Below are positions 52,949 through 60,818 of a stretch of DNA of 64,000 nt, piece after piece. Where the stretch lies: contig DBTX01000008.1 in the NCBI GenBank assembly GCA_002307275.1, positions 38,039-102,038 of the forward strand, written 5' to 3'. Made by a program: the position numbers and the translations under genes. The notes under the pieces are model-generated. The model made no database searches. It saw only the letters and a program-made list of their open reading frames with translations, and was not told the origin of the DNA. The DNA is from Hungateiclostridiaceae bacterium UBA1305. GTDB taxonomy: Bacteria; Bacillota; Clostridia; Acetivibrionales; DTU013. Position 1 is the stretch's first letter, and every line of letters starts with the position of its first letter.

Positions 52949-55108
52949 TTATTCCAATATCTCCAATTTCTTCAATCGGCTCCTGATCGAGCCTGATGTT
53001 CTGCCATGCAGCTGACTGATCTCTGATATGCTAATATTCTGTTCATATTCCGTTCTCAACTTTTCGTCTTCCTCTTTACTCCAGGCATTATATGCGCTTA
53101 ACTTTCCTTGCGATATCAACCTTTCCTTATACTGGCGGAAAACATTTTTCGAGTCGTTCTCCTGATCTGAAAAATCTGTGCTGCTATGTTTTATCTGCTT
53201 CTCTTCATTCTCATCCGTATAGGCCCTTATTTCTTCAATGAATAATTCTCCGTATTTTTCCAGTTTTGCCTGTCCGACGCCGTTCACGTCCATAAACTCT
53301 GTATGGTTCACCGGCAGTTTTCTGCACATATCCCAAAGTGTTGCATCCGAGAAGACAATATAAGCAGGGACACGCTGGTCTGCTGCTATTCTGTTTCTCA
53401 GCAATCTCAGCCTCTCAAACAACTCTTCATTAGACTTTTCGTCTTTACCCCTTGTTTTTCCGGATCGACTTGCTTGTTTTGCTTGCCTGCTCATCTTTTC
53501 CGTCTTCGTTTGCTTCTCTTTCTTATCTTCATTCTCATCTATGTATTCATCATATTGCTTATACTGTTTCAGTATTTTCATTTTCACTCTGCATTCAGCC
53601 AAAAGCACTTTTGATGCACTCGCTTTGAGCCTGACCACCGGATACTCGGAATTTGTTACTTCAACAAAACCCTGCAGGGCCAAAAAATTTAAAATATCAC
53701 GGATCTTACTTTCCGGATATTCAGCCATAATCGCATATGTTGTAAGTAAATTAAGCTTGTTTGATATCAGTTTCTGATTTTTACTACCCCTCAGGATATC
53801 AACAATCATTTTTATTCCAAACCGCTCACCGGACCTCTTGATGCAGGATAATATTTTCTGAGCTTCCTCTGTAACATCCATCTCCTCAAAATTAGAACCG
53901 CAATTGGAGCAATTCCCACAATAATTGGATGGTCTCTCTCCAAAATAATTCAGGATATATTCCCGCAGGCAGTCATTGGTATGGCAGTAAAAGGTCATCA
54001 GCTTCAACAGCTGACGGTCCTTTTCCTTTACAGCAGCGATCGTTTCCGCATCCAATTCCTCATTTTCACCGGCATTTTCAATGAGAAACTGGTTGGTTAT
54101 CACATCCTGTCCACTGTAAAACAGCAGGCATTCCGCCGGTTCTCCGTCACGTCCCGCTCTCCCTGCCTCCTGATAATAGCTTTCCATGTTCTTTGGCATA
54201 TTGTAATGAATCACAAAAGAGACATTCGATTTATCAATTCCCATACCAAAGGCGTTTGTGGCCACCATGATATTGGCATTGTCATAGATAAATGAATCCT
54301 GATTCTCCCTGCGTTCCTTTTCAGATAGTCCTGCATGATATTTTGTGGCATTAAAACCGGAGGAAATCAGTCTGGCACATACTTCATCAACCGCTTTTCT
54401 TGTCGAGCAATATACAATTCCATATCTGTTCTCCCGGCCCTTCAAATATTGTTTCAGCTCAGCAAGCTTGTCCTTTGGCTTGGTTACGGAAAAGTACAGA
54501 TTCTTCCTGTCAAAGCCTGTGGTCAGGATATGCGGCGTCTTCAGCTTCAATTTAACCACGATATCATCACAGACCTTTGAAGTGGCTGTTGCAGTAAAGG
54601 CAGACACCACCGGCCTTGTTGACAGGCTGTCTATAAACTGCGTAACCTTCAGGTAACTGGGGCGAAAATCCTGTCCCCATTGCGATACGCAATGAGCTTC
54701 ATCAATTGCCACCATCGCAATTTTCATGCTTTGGGCAAAGGAAATAAATTCCTGTGTCTGCAGTCTTTCCGGAGCAATGTAAATGATTTTGTACATATTT
54801 CCGGCCGCGTTCTGCAGTGCTTTTACGTATTGTCCATAGCTCAGTGAGCTATTCAGATATGCAGCACTGATGCCAGCCTGATTGAGAGAATAGACCTGGT
54901 CCTTCATTAACGATATCAATGGTGAAATCACTAACGTTATACCATCAAAAATCAACGCGGGCAGTTGATAGCAAATGGACTTTCCTGCTCCCGTCGGCAT
55001 GACTCCCAGCGTATCGATCCCGTTCAGGATATGGTCAACAAGGTCTTCCTGCCCTGTTACAAATGAATCATAACCAAAATATTTCTTTAAAGCACTTAAT
55101 TTTTCCAT
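52949..55108 (-). CDS. recQ: RecQ-family ATP-dependent DNA helicase
   Basis: A 719-residue 3'-5' helicase for recombination and fork repair. Motifs: PTGAGKSICYQLPAL (I), DEAHCVSQWGQDFRPSY (II with aromatic loop), SAFTATAT (III), QEAGRAGRDGEPA (VI). The zinc-binding CLREYILNYFG with CGNCSNC and a winged-helix region follow, and an HRDC domain is at about 560-640 (LRNRIAADQRVPAYIVFSD). A short extra C-terminal SANT/HTH-like tail (WSKEEDEKLRTEY, RTSGSIRSRLKKL) is unusual. AGGGGG precedes the ATG at 55108; a start six codons earlier would contain it. It lies downstream of the MutS-like genes but has its own promoter. Confidence 0.95.
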   Translation of the reverse strand: MEKLSALKKYFGYDSFVTGQEDLVDHILNGIDTLGVMPTGAGKSICYQLPALIFDGITLVISPLISLMKDQVYSLNQAGISAAYLNSSLSYGQYVKALQNAAGNMYKIIYIAPERLQTQEFISFAQSMKIAMVAIDEAHCVSQWGQDFRPSYLKVTQFIDSLSTRPVVSAFTATATSKVCDDIVVKLKLKTPHILTTGFDRKNLYFSVTKPKDKLAELKQYLKGRENRYGIVYCSTRKAVDEVCARLISSGFNATKYHAGLSEKERRENQDSFIYDNANIMVATNAFGMGIDKSNVSFVIHYNMPKNMESYYQEAGRAGRDGEPAECLLFYSGQDVITNQFLIENAGENEELDAETIAAVKEKDRQLLKLMTFYCHTNDCLREYILNYFGERPSNYCGNCSNCGSNFEEMDVTEEAQKILSCIKRSGERFGIKMIVDILRGSKNQKLISNKLNLLTTYAIMAEYPESKIRDILNFLALQGFVEVTNSEYPVVRLKASASKVLLAECRVKMKILKQYKQYDEYIDENEDKKEKQTKTEKMSRQAKQASRSGKTRGKDEKSNEELFERLRLLRNRIAADQRVPAYIVFSDATLWDMCRKLPVNHTEFMDVNGVGQAKLEKYGELFIEEIRAYTDENEEKQIKHSSTDFSDQENDSKNVFRQYKERLISQGKLSAYNAWSKEEDEKLRTEYEQNISISEISQLHGRTSGSIRSRLKKLEILE

Positions 55109-55141
55109 TTCAACCCCCTGATGCAACTTATTACATCGACA

Positions 55142-55153
55142 TTCATTCTATCA
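55142..55153 (-). promoter_or_regulatory. Extended -10 promoter of recQ
   Basis: On the minus strand TGATAGAAT (TG-n-TAGAAT, box at 55145-55150) lies 37 nt before the recQ ATG. The gap 55127-55538 otherwise holds AT-rich DNA with no recognised element. Confidence 0.45.
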
Positions 55154-55538
55154 AATTTCCCAAAAATTCGCTAGAAAATAACTTTTTGTACAGGCACAAT
55201 TTGACACAAAAGAACTTCTGAATTTTCTTTGTGCATAAATTCTTAGCTAAATTTTGATAAAGCCTATGCATAAAGACTGCCGACACAGGTCAATCAGCAG
55301 CCCTTGCTTTTTCAATTGGGAACACTCACCCACTAACTCTTCAATGAGAATGAAATATTCTCCCTGTTTATGTTGAAGGGTTCGCTCTACCATGGTTGAT
55401 AACATTGTTACCGTAATGTAATTTCACAAATCGTTTGATTATTTGGATTCACTTCTCCAAACCCTTATTGTTTGTAAAATTCAACAGCAGATAAGCCTGG
55501 ACCGGCAAAAAATGCTGAAAATAGCTGAAAGACTTCTG

Positions 55539-57062
55539 TCAACGTTTATCATCTAAATGTACAATATTGTTGAACAAATCTTCTCCATAACTGGTGTGAA
55601 GCGGGCATCCCGGCTTGATGCAAAACGTCCTGCTGCCGTCTTCGCTTCTTTCCGCCCTCAGGAAAAGTGCTTTGGGCAAATTGAGATGACACATGTGTTC
55701 TGAAAACTCGAACAGATGTGTAACAAGAAGAACCTTTACTCCGATTTCATAAAGTGCAGTGACTATTTCTGAAGCAATTTCCGAGCCTTCTCTTTCCGTT
55801 GTAGTTGCAAGAGGCTCATTGACAAGCAGCATGGAGTCCACGGAAATCAGATCGATGATACTGCTCATTCTTAATAATTCTTCGTCAAGCTTCCCGCTGT
55901 TCATACAGGCATCCTCTTCCCTTGTGAAGTGTGTGAAAATCCGGTCACATACATTGGCGGCAAAATAAGCTGACGGGACAAACATCCCGCACTGCATGAA
56001 GAGCTGGGCAATCCCGATGCTTCTCAAAAATGTCGTCTTGCCTCCCTGATTCGCGCCTGTGATAACCAGCAGGGTTTTTTCACAGGCTTTCAAGGCATTG
56101 CCCACGGGCTTCTTTTTTTCGCTCAAGGCCAGGCTGACATCATATAATCCATCAAACATAAGACTTCTATTGCTGATTCTCTCCGGCACCGGAAAAGTCA
56201 CCGGAACATTTATCTCCGAAAGGCTGGTATGCAGATTGGCACACCCCAGATAGAACCCGGTTTCATAACGCAGTAGCTGGAAATAATTCAGCATACTGCT
56301 GTTAAAATAATTGATCAGCCGCAGGATATGAATCAACGCCGCATCTTCCATCTCTCTCGCGCTATTTGCCAGACGGTTGTTATCAAGAGGAATCTCATTG
56401 CCTGCAGCAGACTTTTTCACTTTTTTTTCAGAATTCTCCCGCGAAGTGTATCTGGAAATCCTTCTGAGTATGTGGCCTTTCCCTTTCATACCGGTGCCGA
56501 TCCCCGATCCGATAATAATCCTGCCTCCTTCGGACAGATATTTGAGATCAGATATATGCTGTTCCAGATTCATAAAAAATTCATCCGTCAAATAACTTGC
56601 CTGCTGATTGAAAAACCTGGAGAACCCTTCCGAGTGAAAATTATTTTCCGCCTGGCGGGATATGGCCCGGAGTTTTTCAAGCTTTACGATCAGACTCTCG
56701 AACAATGCCACGGAATTCATCAGCTTGGTAGATGTTGAGATGATTTTCGAATAACTTGGCTGCATATTTTGCACGTAATCAGCGGCTTCATTCAATGCAT
56801 CCGTTGCTATAGAATATAATCTACCTGTCACAGCCTTATTGGCAAGGCAATCCTGCAGTACCTTCTGCCTGTATATCAAGGTGCTGATGTCAGTCAAACT
56901 GTTCAGTACAATGCTCCTGACGGTACTGTGAAGAAATTTATCCTTTTGGGACATGGCCTGAAAGATGACCGATAAATTCAGATCCTCCGTCAATTCATCT
57001 TCATTCAAACCTTTTCCAGGATTTTTATCCTCATACACTTTATATAGTAAAAATGGTTTCAT
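55539..57062 (-). CDS. MutS-like ATPase B (short, no mismatch-recognition domain)
   Basis: A 507-residue protein. About 1-320 is helical, resembling the lever/clamp part of MutS (domain III/IV) but without the N-terminal mismatch-binding domain I. The ATPase domain (about 325-507) has Walker A GANQGGKTT, a LDEELLRMSSIIDLI segment, a Walker B variant SMLLVNEPLATTT (Asn-Glu where MutS has Asp-Glu) and VTHLFEFSE (His switch). No Smr domain is present, so it is not MutS2. Its ATG overlaps the stop of the preceding paralogue (ATGA), so the two are made in equal amounts and probably form a heterodimer. Function unknown. Confidence 0.82.
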   Translation of the reverse strand: MKPFLLYKVYEDKNPGKGLNEDELTEDLNLSVIFQAMSQKDKFLHSTVRSIVLNSLTDISTLIYRQKVLQDCLANKAVTGRLYSIATDALNEAADYVQNMQPSYSKIISTSTKLMNSVALFESLIVKLEKLRAISRQAENNFHSEGFSRFFNQQASYLTDEFFMNLEQHISDLKYLSEGGRIIIGSGIGTGMKGKGHILRRISRYTSRENSEKKVKKSAAGNEIPLDNNRLANSAREMEDAALIHILRLINYFNSSMLNYFQLLRYETGFYLGCANLHTSLSEINVPVTFPVPERISNRSLMFDGLYDVSLALSEKKKPVGNALKACEKTLLVITGANQGGKTTFLRSIGIAQLFMQCGMFVPSAYFAANVCDRIFTHFTREEDACMNSGKLDEELLRMSSIIDLISVDSMLLVNEPLATTTEREGSEIASEIVTALYEIGVKVLLVTHLFEFSEHMCHLNLPKALFLRAERSEDGSRTFCIKPGCPLHTSYGEDLFNNIVHLDDKR

Positions 57063-58606
57063 CGTCCGATACGCTCCTTTATCCGGCTAAAAGACAGATC
57101 ATATTTCTCAGCGATCGTATTTGCATAGGCTAACCCGTCTGCAGGCTTTCTGACAATTTTATAAGTGCGCAGGACATCCTTTCCGGGAATAGCCGTGGCT
57201 GCAAGACTTATCACTTTGTCGCTGATGGAGGCAAGCTCGTGAATATGTGTTACATAAAGGCAAATACAATCGAGCGAAATGAAATGCTCCAGAATTCTTT
57301 TACCCATTGTATAGGCATCCTGAGAAGTGGTGGTTGCAAACAATTCATTCAATACGATAATACTGTTTGTTGTTATATCCTTTAAAATGGAATTCAACCG
57401 GATTAGTTCTTCCTTCAACCGGCCGGCATTTGACCCTGGACTTTCCTCAGTTGAAAAGTGAGTAAAAAGTCGGTCAAAAAGAAAAAGTCTGGCTTTTCTG
57501 CATGGCACAGGACACCCGATGGAAGCCAGAAAGAGAATTTGTCCGAAGGTTCTTGCAAACGTGGTCTTTCCGCCCTGATTAGGCCCGGTCAGAATGAAAA
57601 TCCTTTCCCTGCTTTCCATAGTAAAGTCATTTGGAACGACAGGCATCACCAAATCCCTGTTTTTATACGCCAAGGCCATATCATACCCTCCTGTTACCTC
57701 AAGCCTTTTTTCCGAAGTCACCTCGGGATATGCGAATTCCAGCCCACGACGCCTTAATTTCCCTATGTACTCCTGATACGAAACATAGAACTGGATCTCC
57801 CTGTCAAAACACATAATTACCGTGTCCATAAAATCAACATGCTTTTCCGCATATTCATCCAGTTTTTCAAATACATCAATATTCGACTTCCTGACCATTT
57901 CAAGGATCTTATTTTCCAGTTCACACATTTCCAGTTCGGTAAAGAATTGAATCCTGTAATCAAATGCCACATCGCAGAACTGTTCGAATGCTCCGTTAAT
58001 GGCAGCACAGTAGTCTTGGGTATCTGTATCGGCATCTACAGTCAATTTGCCGCTTTCCAGCTGAAGGCTGTATCGGATTTTATCAAATGTATTTATCAAA
58101 TCACTGGTGCTTACAGAAAGTATTTGAAAGCTTTCCGAACGGATGTAGTCAGTCAACCAGCCATAAAAGACGGATAAACCCCTTGAATGCAAATGAACTG
58201 CCGTTAATGACCGGTTCAGGTCAATAATGGAATTGCAATACAGGTTTGCCGCATCAAGAAGCCACTTTTCGCGCTGGTAAGCATTGTGGACTCTACGGCT
58301 GAAGCCTGTATACTCCCTGATTTTCTTCATTTTCGCAGAGAAGGCAGCGATGCTGCTGAATATTTCAGTATTTTCAAGCTCCTTCATAATATCGAGCCTG
58401 TAATGAACCGTTGAAGCATCCTGCAAGCTCTGGAAGAAAAAGGGCTTCAGGTTATATTCCTCTTTGCCGTCTACGATCTCATCAACAATCTGGTCCAGAT
58501 TTAAATTCGTAAAGAATTCAGGTTTATTGCATTGATCTTGCGACAATCGCAGTGCAGCTGCAGATTCAAATAAAATGCTTTGGTAATCCATGTTGTTATT
58601 GAACAT
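57059..58606 (-). CDS. MutS-like ATPase A (short, no mismatch-recognition domain)
   Basis: A 515-residue paralogue of the next gene product with the same layout: helical part (about 1-325), then an ATPase domain with Walker A GPNQGGKTT (about residue 340), FSTEESPGSNAGRLKEELI, Walker B variant SIIVLNELFATTT (again Asn-Glu instead of Asp-Glu) and VTHIHELAS. The ATG at 58606 follows the merR stop by 13 nt, with GAGG upstream; the frame is open further but would read through the end of merR. In canonical MutS the Asp is needed for efficient ATP hydrolysis, so both proteins may act as slow or ligand-gated switches. Confidence 0.82.
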   Translation of the reverse strand: MFNNNMDYQSILFESAAALRLSQDQCNKPEFFTNLNLDQIVDEIVDGKEEYNLKPFFFQSLQDASTVHYRLDIMKELENTEIFSSIAAFSAKMKKIREYTGFSRRVHNAYQREKWLLDAANLYCNSIIDLNRSLTAVHLHSRGLSVFYGWLTDYIRSESFQILSVSTSDLINTFDKIRYSLQLESGKLTVDADTDTQDYCAAINGAFEQFCDVAFDYRIQFFTELEMCELENKILEMVRKSNIDVFEKLDEYAEKHVDFMDTVIMCFDREIQFYVSYQEYIGKLRRRGLEFAYPEVTSEKRLEVTGGYDMALAYKNRDLVMPVVPNDFTMESRERIFILTGPNQGGKTTFARTFGQILFLASIGCPVPCRKARLFLFDRLFTHFSTEESPGSNAGRLKEELIRLNSILKDITTNSIIVLNELFATTTSQDAYTMGKRILEHFISLDCICLYVTHIHELASISDKVISLAATAIPGKDVLRTYKIVRKPADGLAYANTIAEKYDLSFSRIKERIGR

Positions 58607-58619
58607 TTTCAATACCTCA

Positions 58620-59081
58620 CTATAGCCAGAGTGCTTCGGAAAGGATCGTTTCTGTTTTGATATTCTCAAGGCAGACCAGTCTTGCCATTTTATAAGCGTC
58701 CGGTGGCTCCCCGCCATCTTTTTCATTCTGCTCAAGCTTTGAAAAGGCGGCAGACTTGATTTTTTCAATGTTCTCAATATTGAATCCGGCGATTTCAATC
58801 TGGTTCTCCCAGTAATCCTTCATCGTTTTCATGGTATTGACAAGTTGCCCCGGATCCAGTCCGTGATCCACAAGCTGTTTAATACCAATCAGCTTGACGC
58901 CGATCGCCTTAAGTACAAGAATCGTGTTCAGAAGAGGAAGCTGATCCGCGGCGTAATAGCGGTATCCGGTTTGTTCATCCGCATGCTCCGGACTAAATAG
59001 CCTCATCTTATCATAAAGCCGTAATGCTCTGATCGAAATATCAAACATCGCGGCTATCTCACCTATTTTAAAATAAACCAC
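58620..59081 (-). CDS. MerR-family regulator of the MutS-like operon
   Basis: A 153-residue MerR-type regulator: winged HTH (YFKIGEIAAMFDISIRALRLYD, EQTGYRYYAADQLPLLN) at about residues 3-75, a long dimerisation helix (about 80-120) and a short C-terminal extension of about 35 residues too small for a GyrI-like drug-binding domain and without an obvious metal site. The GTG at 59081 follows AGGGGGG by 12 nt; an ATG eleven codons earlier is an alternative. It is first in the merR-mutS-mutS operon and should bind the 19-bp-spaced promoter upstream. Confidence 0.87.
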   Translation of the reverse strand: MVYFKIGEIAAMFDISIRALRLYDKMRLFSPEHADEQTGYRYYAADQLPLLNTILVLKAIGVKLIGIKQLVDHGLDPGQLVNTMKTMKDYWENQIEIAGFNIENIEKIKSAAFSKLEQNEKDGGEPPDAYKMARLVCLENIKTETILSEALWL

Positions 59082-59166
59082 TGGATTATTACACCCCCCT
59101 GCATAATCAAGCATAAGTCATAAGCACAATAAACCTGATAACAAAAAAGCAATACAGCTCATTTAC

Positions 59167-59197
59167 AGAATAAACCATAACTCATGTGTAGAGTCAA
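59167..59197 (-). promoter_or_regulatory. MerR-type promoter of the merR-mutS-like operon (19-bp spacer)
   Basis: On the minus strand TTGACT (59192-59197) and TATTCT (59167-59172) are separated by 19 bp, the over-long spacer that MerR proteins untwist. ACTC(N7)GAGT inside the spacer forms a partial dyad. It is the hallmark of autoregulated MerR operons. The plus-strand part of the gap 59198-59445 leads to the Phd-Uma2 gene. Confidence 0.75.
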
Positions 59198-59445
59198 GAG
59201 ATTTTATTATGAAAATGAGAATCCAGGAATCGCTCCCATATTTTCTATCATCGCCTTCTTTTGTTTATGATTCAAGATAAAATTTCATTATTCTGCTTGA
59301 TAATTTACTTTGACGATGCCGTGGTTCCGGTGCTTTGGTGTGCGCACTTAATAATGATTATTTTCGTACACATAGTCCGTATTTTTCGCACAACTATATT
59401 GTATTATATCGTGCGGCATGGTATTATTAGATTGGAGGTGATACC

Positions 59446-60213
59446 ATGACATCGATTTATTATAAAGAAGGAGTTTCCATATCAGCGACTGAGCTCAAAC
59501 AGAACCTGGGCAAATATCTCGATCTCGTTGAACAGCAAAACGATGTGGTAATAACCAAGAACGGCAGTAAAATAGCCAGGCTGACTCCCTATGTGACAGA
59601 CATCGAGCAGTATTTCCTGGTGAAGGAAAACGCACTGGACTACCAATACGGCGGTAAAAAGGTATCCTATGAGGAATTTTTGGAGATCTCTGAAAAAAGC
59701 ACACTGAGAATGGAATTGCTCAATGGAGAAATCTATATACTTGCATCTCCGAATATCGGGCATCAGGAGATTCTAGGAAGACTGTACATAATTTTCAGCG
59801 AATATTTCAAAGGAAAAAAATGCAGAGTATTTCTGGCTCCTTTTGATGTCCGTCTCAAAAAGAAGGATATTAAAACACCTGACGTCTTTCAGCCGGATGT
59901 GCTGGTAGCCTGTGATCTTGAAGACAACGTCAGCGAAAAAGGACGGTATATGGGAACTCCGACCCTTGTTGTGGAAATCCTTTCTGAAAGTACGAGAAAC
60001 AAGGATATGGTCGATAAACTAAATACATATATGTTGTCCGGAGTGAAGGAATACTGGGTCGTTGACACAAAACAGGAATGCATTTTAATGTATGAATTTA
60101 ATAATTGTGAGATTGACAAGTATAATGTATTCAAGAAGGGCAATGCTGCCAATTCGCTCGTTTTCAATGAATTATCGGCGGATGTCGGGGACTTGTTCAG
60201 TGATTTGCTATAA
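59446..60213 (+). CDS. Phd/YefM antitoxin-like domain fused to a Uma2 (DUF820) nuclease-fold protein
   Basis: A 255-residue fusion. Residues 8-50 look like a Phd/YefM antitoxin DNA-binding domain (ISATELKQNLGKYLDLVEQQ, ITKNGSKIARLTPY). About 70-255 is a Uma2-family PD-(D/E)XK-like domain (MELLNGEIYI, DVFQPDVLVAC, PTLVVEILSEST, KLNTYMLSGVKEYWVVD). The catalytic-type residues Glu/Asp-Val-Glu-Lys pattern is visible (QPDV, VVEILS, K in YMLSGVKEYW). GGAGGTGATACC precedes the ATG, a full Shine-Dalgarno. A DNA-binding antitoxin-like domain on a nuclease fold suggests a self-regulated or sequence-targeted enzyme. Function unknown. Confidence 0.82.
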   Translation: MTSIYYKEGVSISATELKQNLGKYLDLVEQQNDVVITKNGSKIARLTPYVTDIEQYFLVKENALDYQYGGKKVSYEEFLEISEKSTLRMELLNGEIYILASPNIGHQEILGRLYIIFSEYFKGKKCRVFLAPFDVRLKKKDIKTPDVFQPDVLVACDLEDNVSEKGRYMGTPTLVVEILSESTRNKDMVDKLNTYMLSGVKEYWVVDTKQECILMYEFNNCEIDKYNVFKKGNAANSLVFNELSADVGDLFSDLL

Positions 60214-60324
60214 ACAGCTGTAAATTATTATAGATCATTATAAAAAGAAGAGTATATTGATATTTTTCAGTAAACACTGTCTTGTAAGCTGTATTTAATA
60301 ATGAACAGGAGAATTAAGTGAAAC

Positions 60325-60714
60325 ATGACAAAATTCAATGTCACCACCAATAAATCCGCCGAAATGCGGAACATCACCCGCGAAGTACAGGCATCTGTGA
60401 CCGAAAGCGGCATTATATCCGGGATCTGTACAATTTTTGTACCCCACACAACAGCAGGTGTCACAATCAATGAAAACGCCGATCCCGATGTAGTGCGCGA
60501 CATCCTGATGGAGTTGAACAAAATCGTTCCCCTGAAAGACGGCTATCAGCATATGGAGGGCAACTCCGCCGCACACATCAAAGCCGGCATATTCGGCTTC
60601 TCCCAGCAGCTGATCGTAGAGAACGGCCAACTGGTACTCGGCACCTGGCAGGGTATCTACTTCTGCGAATTCGATGGTCCGCGTCAGAGGCAGGTGTATG
60701 TGAAAGTGATGTGA
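60325..60714 (+). CDS. YjbQ-family protein (possible thiamine-phosphate synthase)
   Basis: A 129-residue protein of the UPF0047/YjbQ family. Seen: TIFVPHTTAGVTINENADPDV (His and Asn/Glu-rich active site) and the C-terminal GTWQGIYFCEFDGPRQRQV, both hallmarks. E. coli YjbQ has weak thiamine-phosphate synthase activity, but the physiological role is not settled. AGGAG precedes the ATG. It lies between the Phd-Uma2 gene and the GH31 gene and is probably monocistronic. Confidence 0.9.
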   Translation: MTKFNVTTNKSAEMRNITREVQASVTESGIISGICTIFVPHTTAGVTINENADPDVVRDILMELNKIVPLKDGYQHMEGNSAAHIKAGIFGFSQQLIVENGQLVLGTWQGIYFCEFDGPRQRQVYVKVM

Positions 60715-60736
60715 AATCGTGGGCTGACCATTTATT

Positions 60737-60775
60737 ATCATGCGAACAGGCCGGGAGTTGGCCCATTCGCATGAT
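60737..60775. other. Hairpin between convergent yjbQ and GH31 genes
   Basis: ATCATGCGAA (60737-60746) is inverted perfectly at 60766-60775, with an inner GGCC/GGCC stem. No T-tract on either strand, so it is a bidirectional stem rather than a proven terminator. Confidence 0.5.
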
Positions 60776-60818
60776 ATTTGACCGTATACCCGTCAATCAC
60801 ATCCGATTTTACCAATAA

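Noticed and set aside
58606..58798. Longer N-terminus for MutS-like A reaching into merR
   Set aside because: The extra 64 residues overlap merR in another frame and are unlike MutS; GAGG before 58606 gives a normal start.
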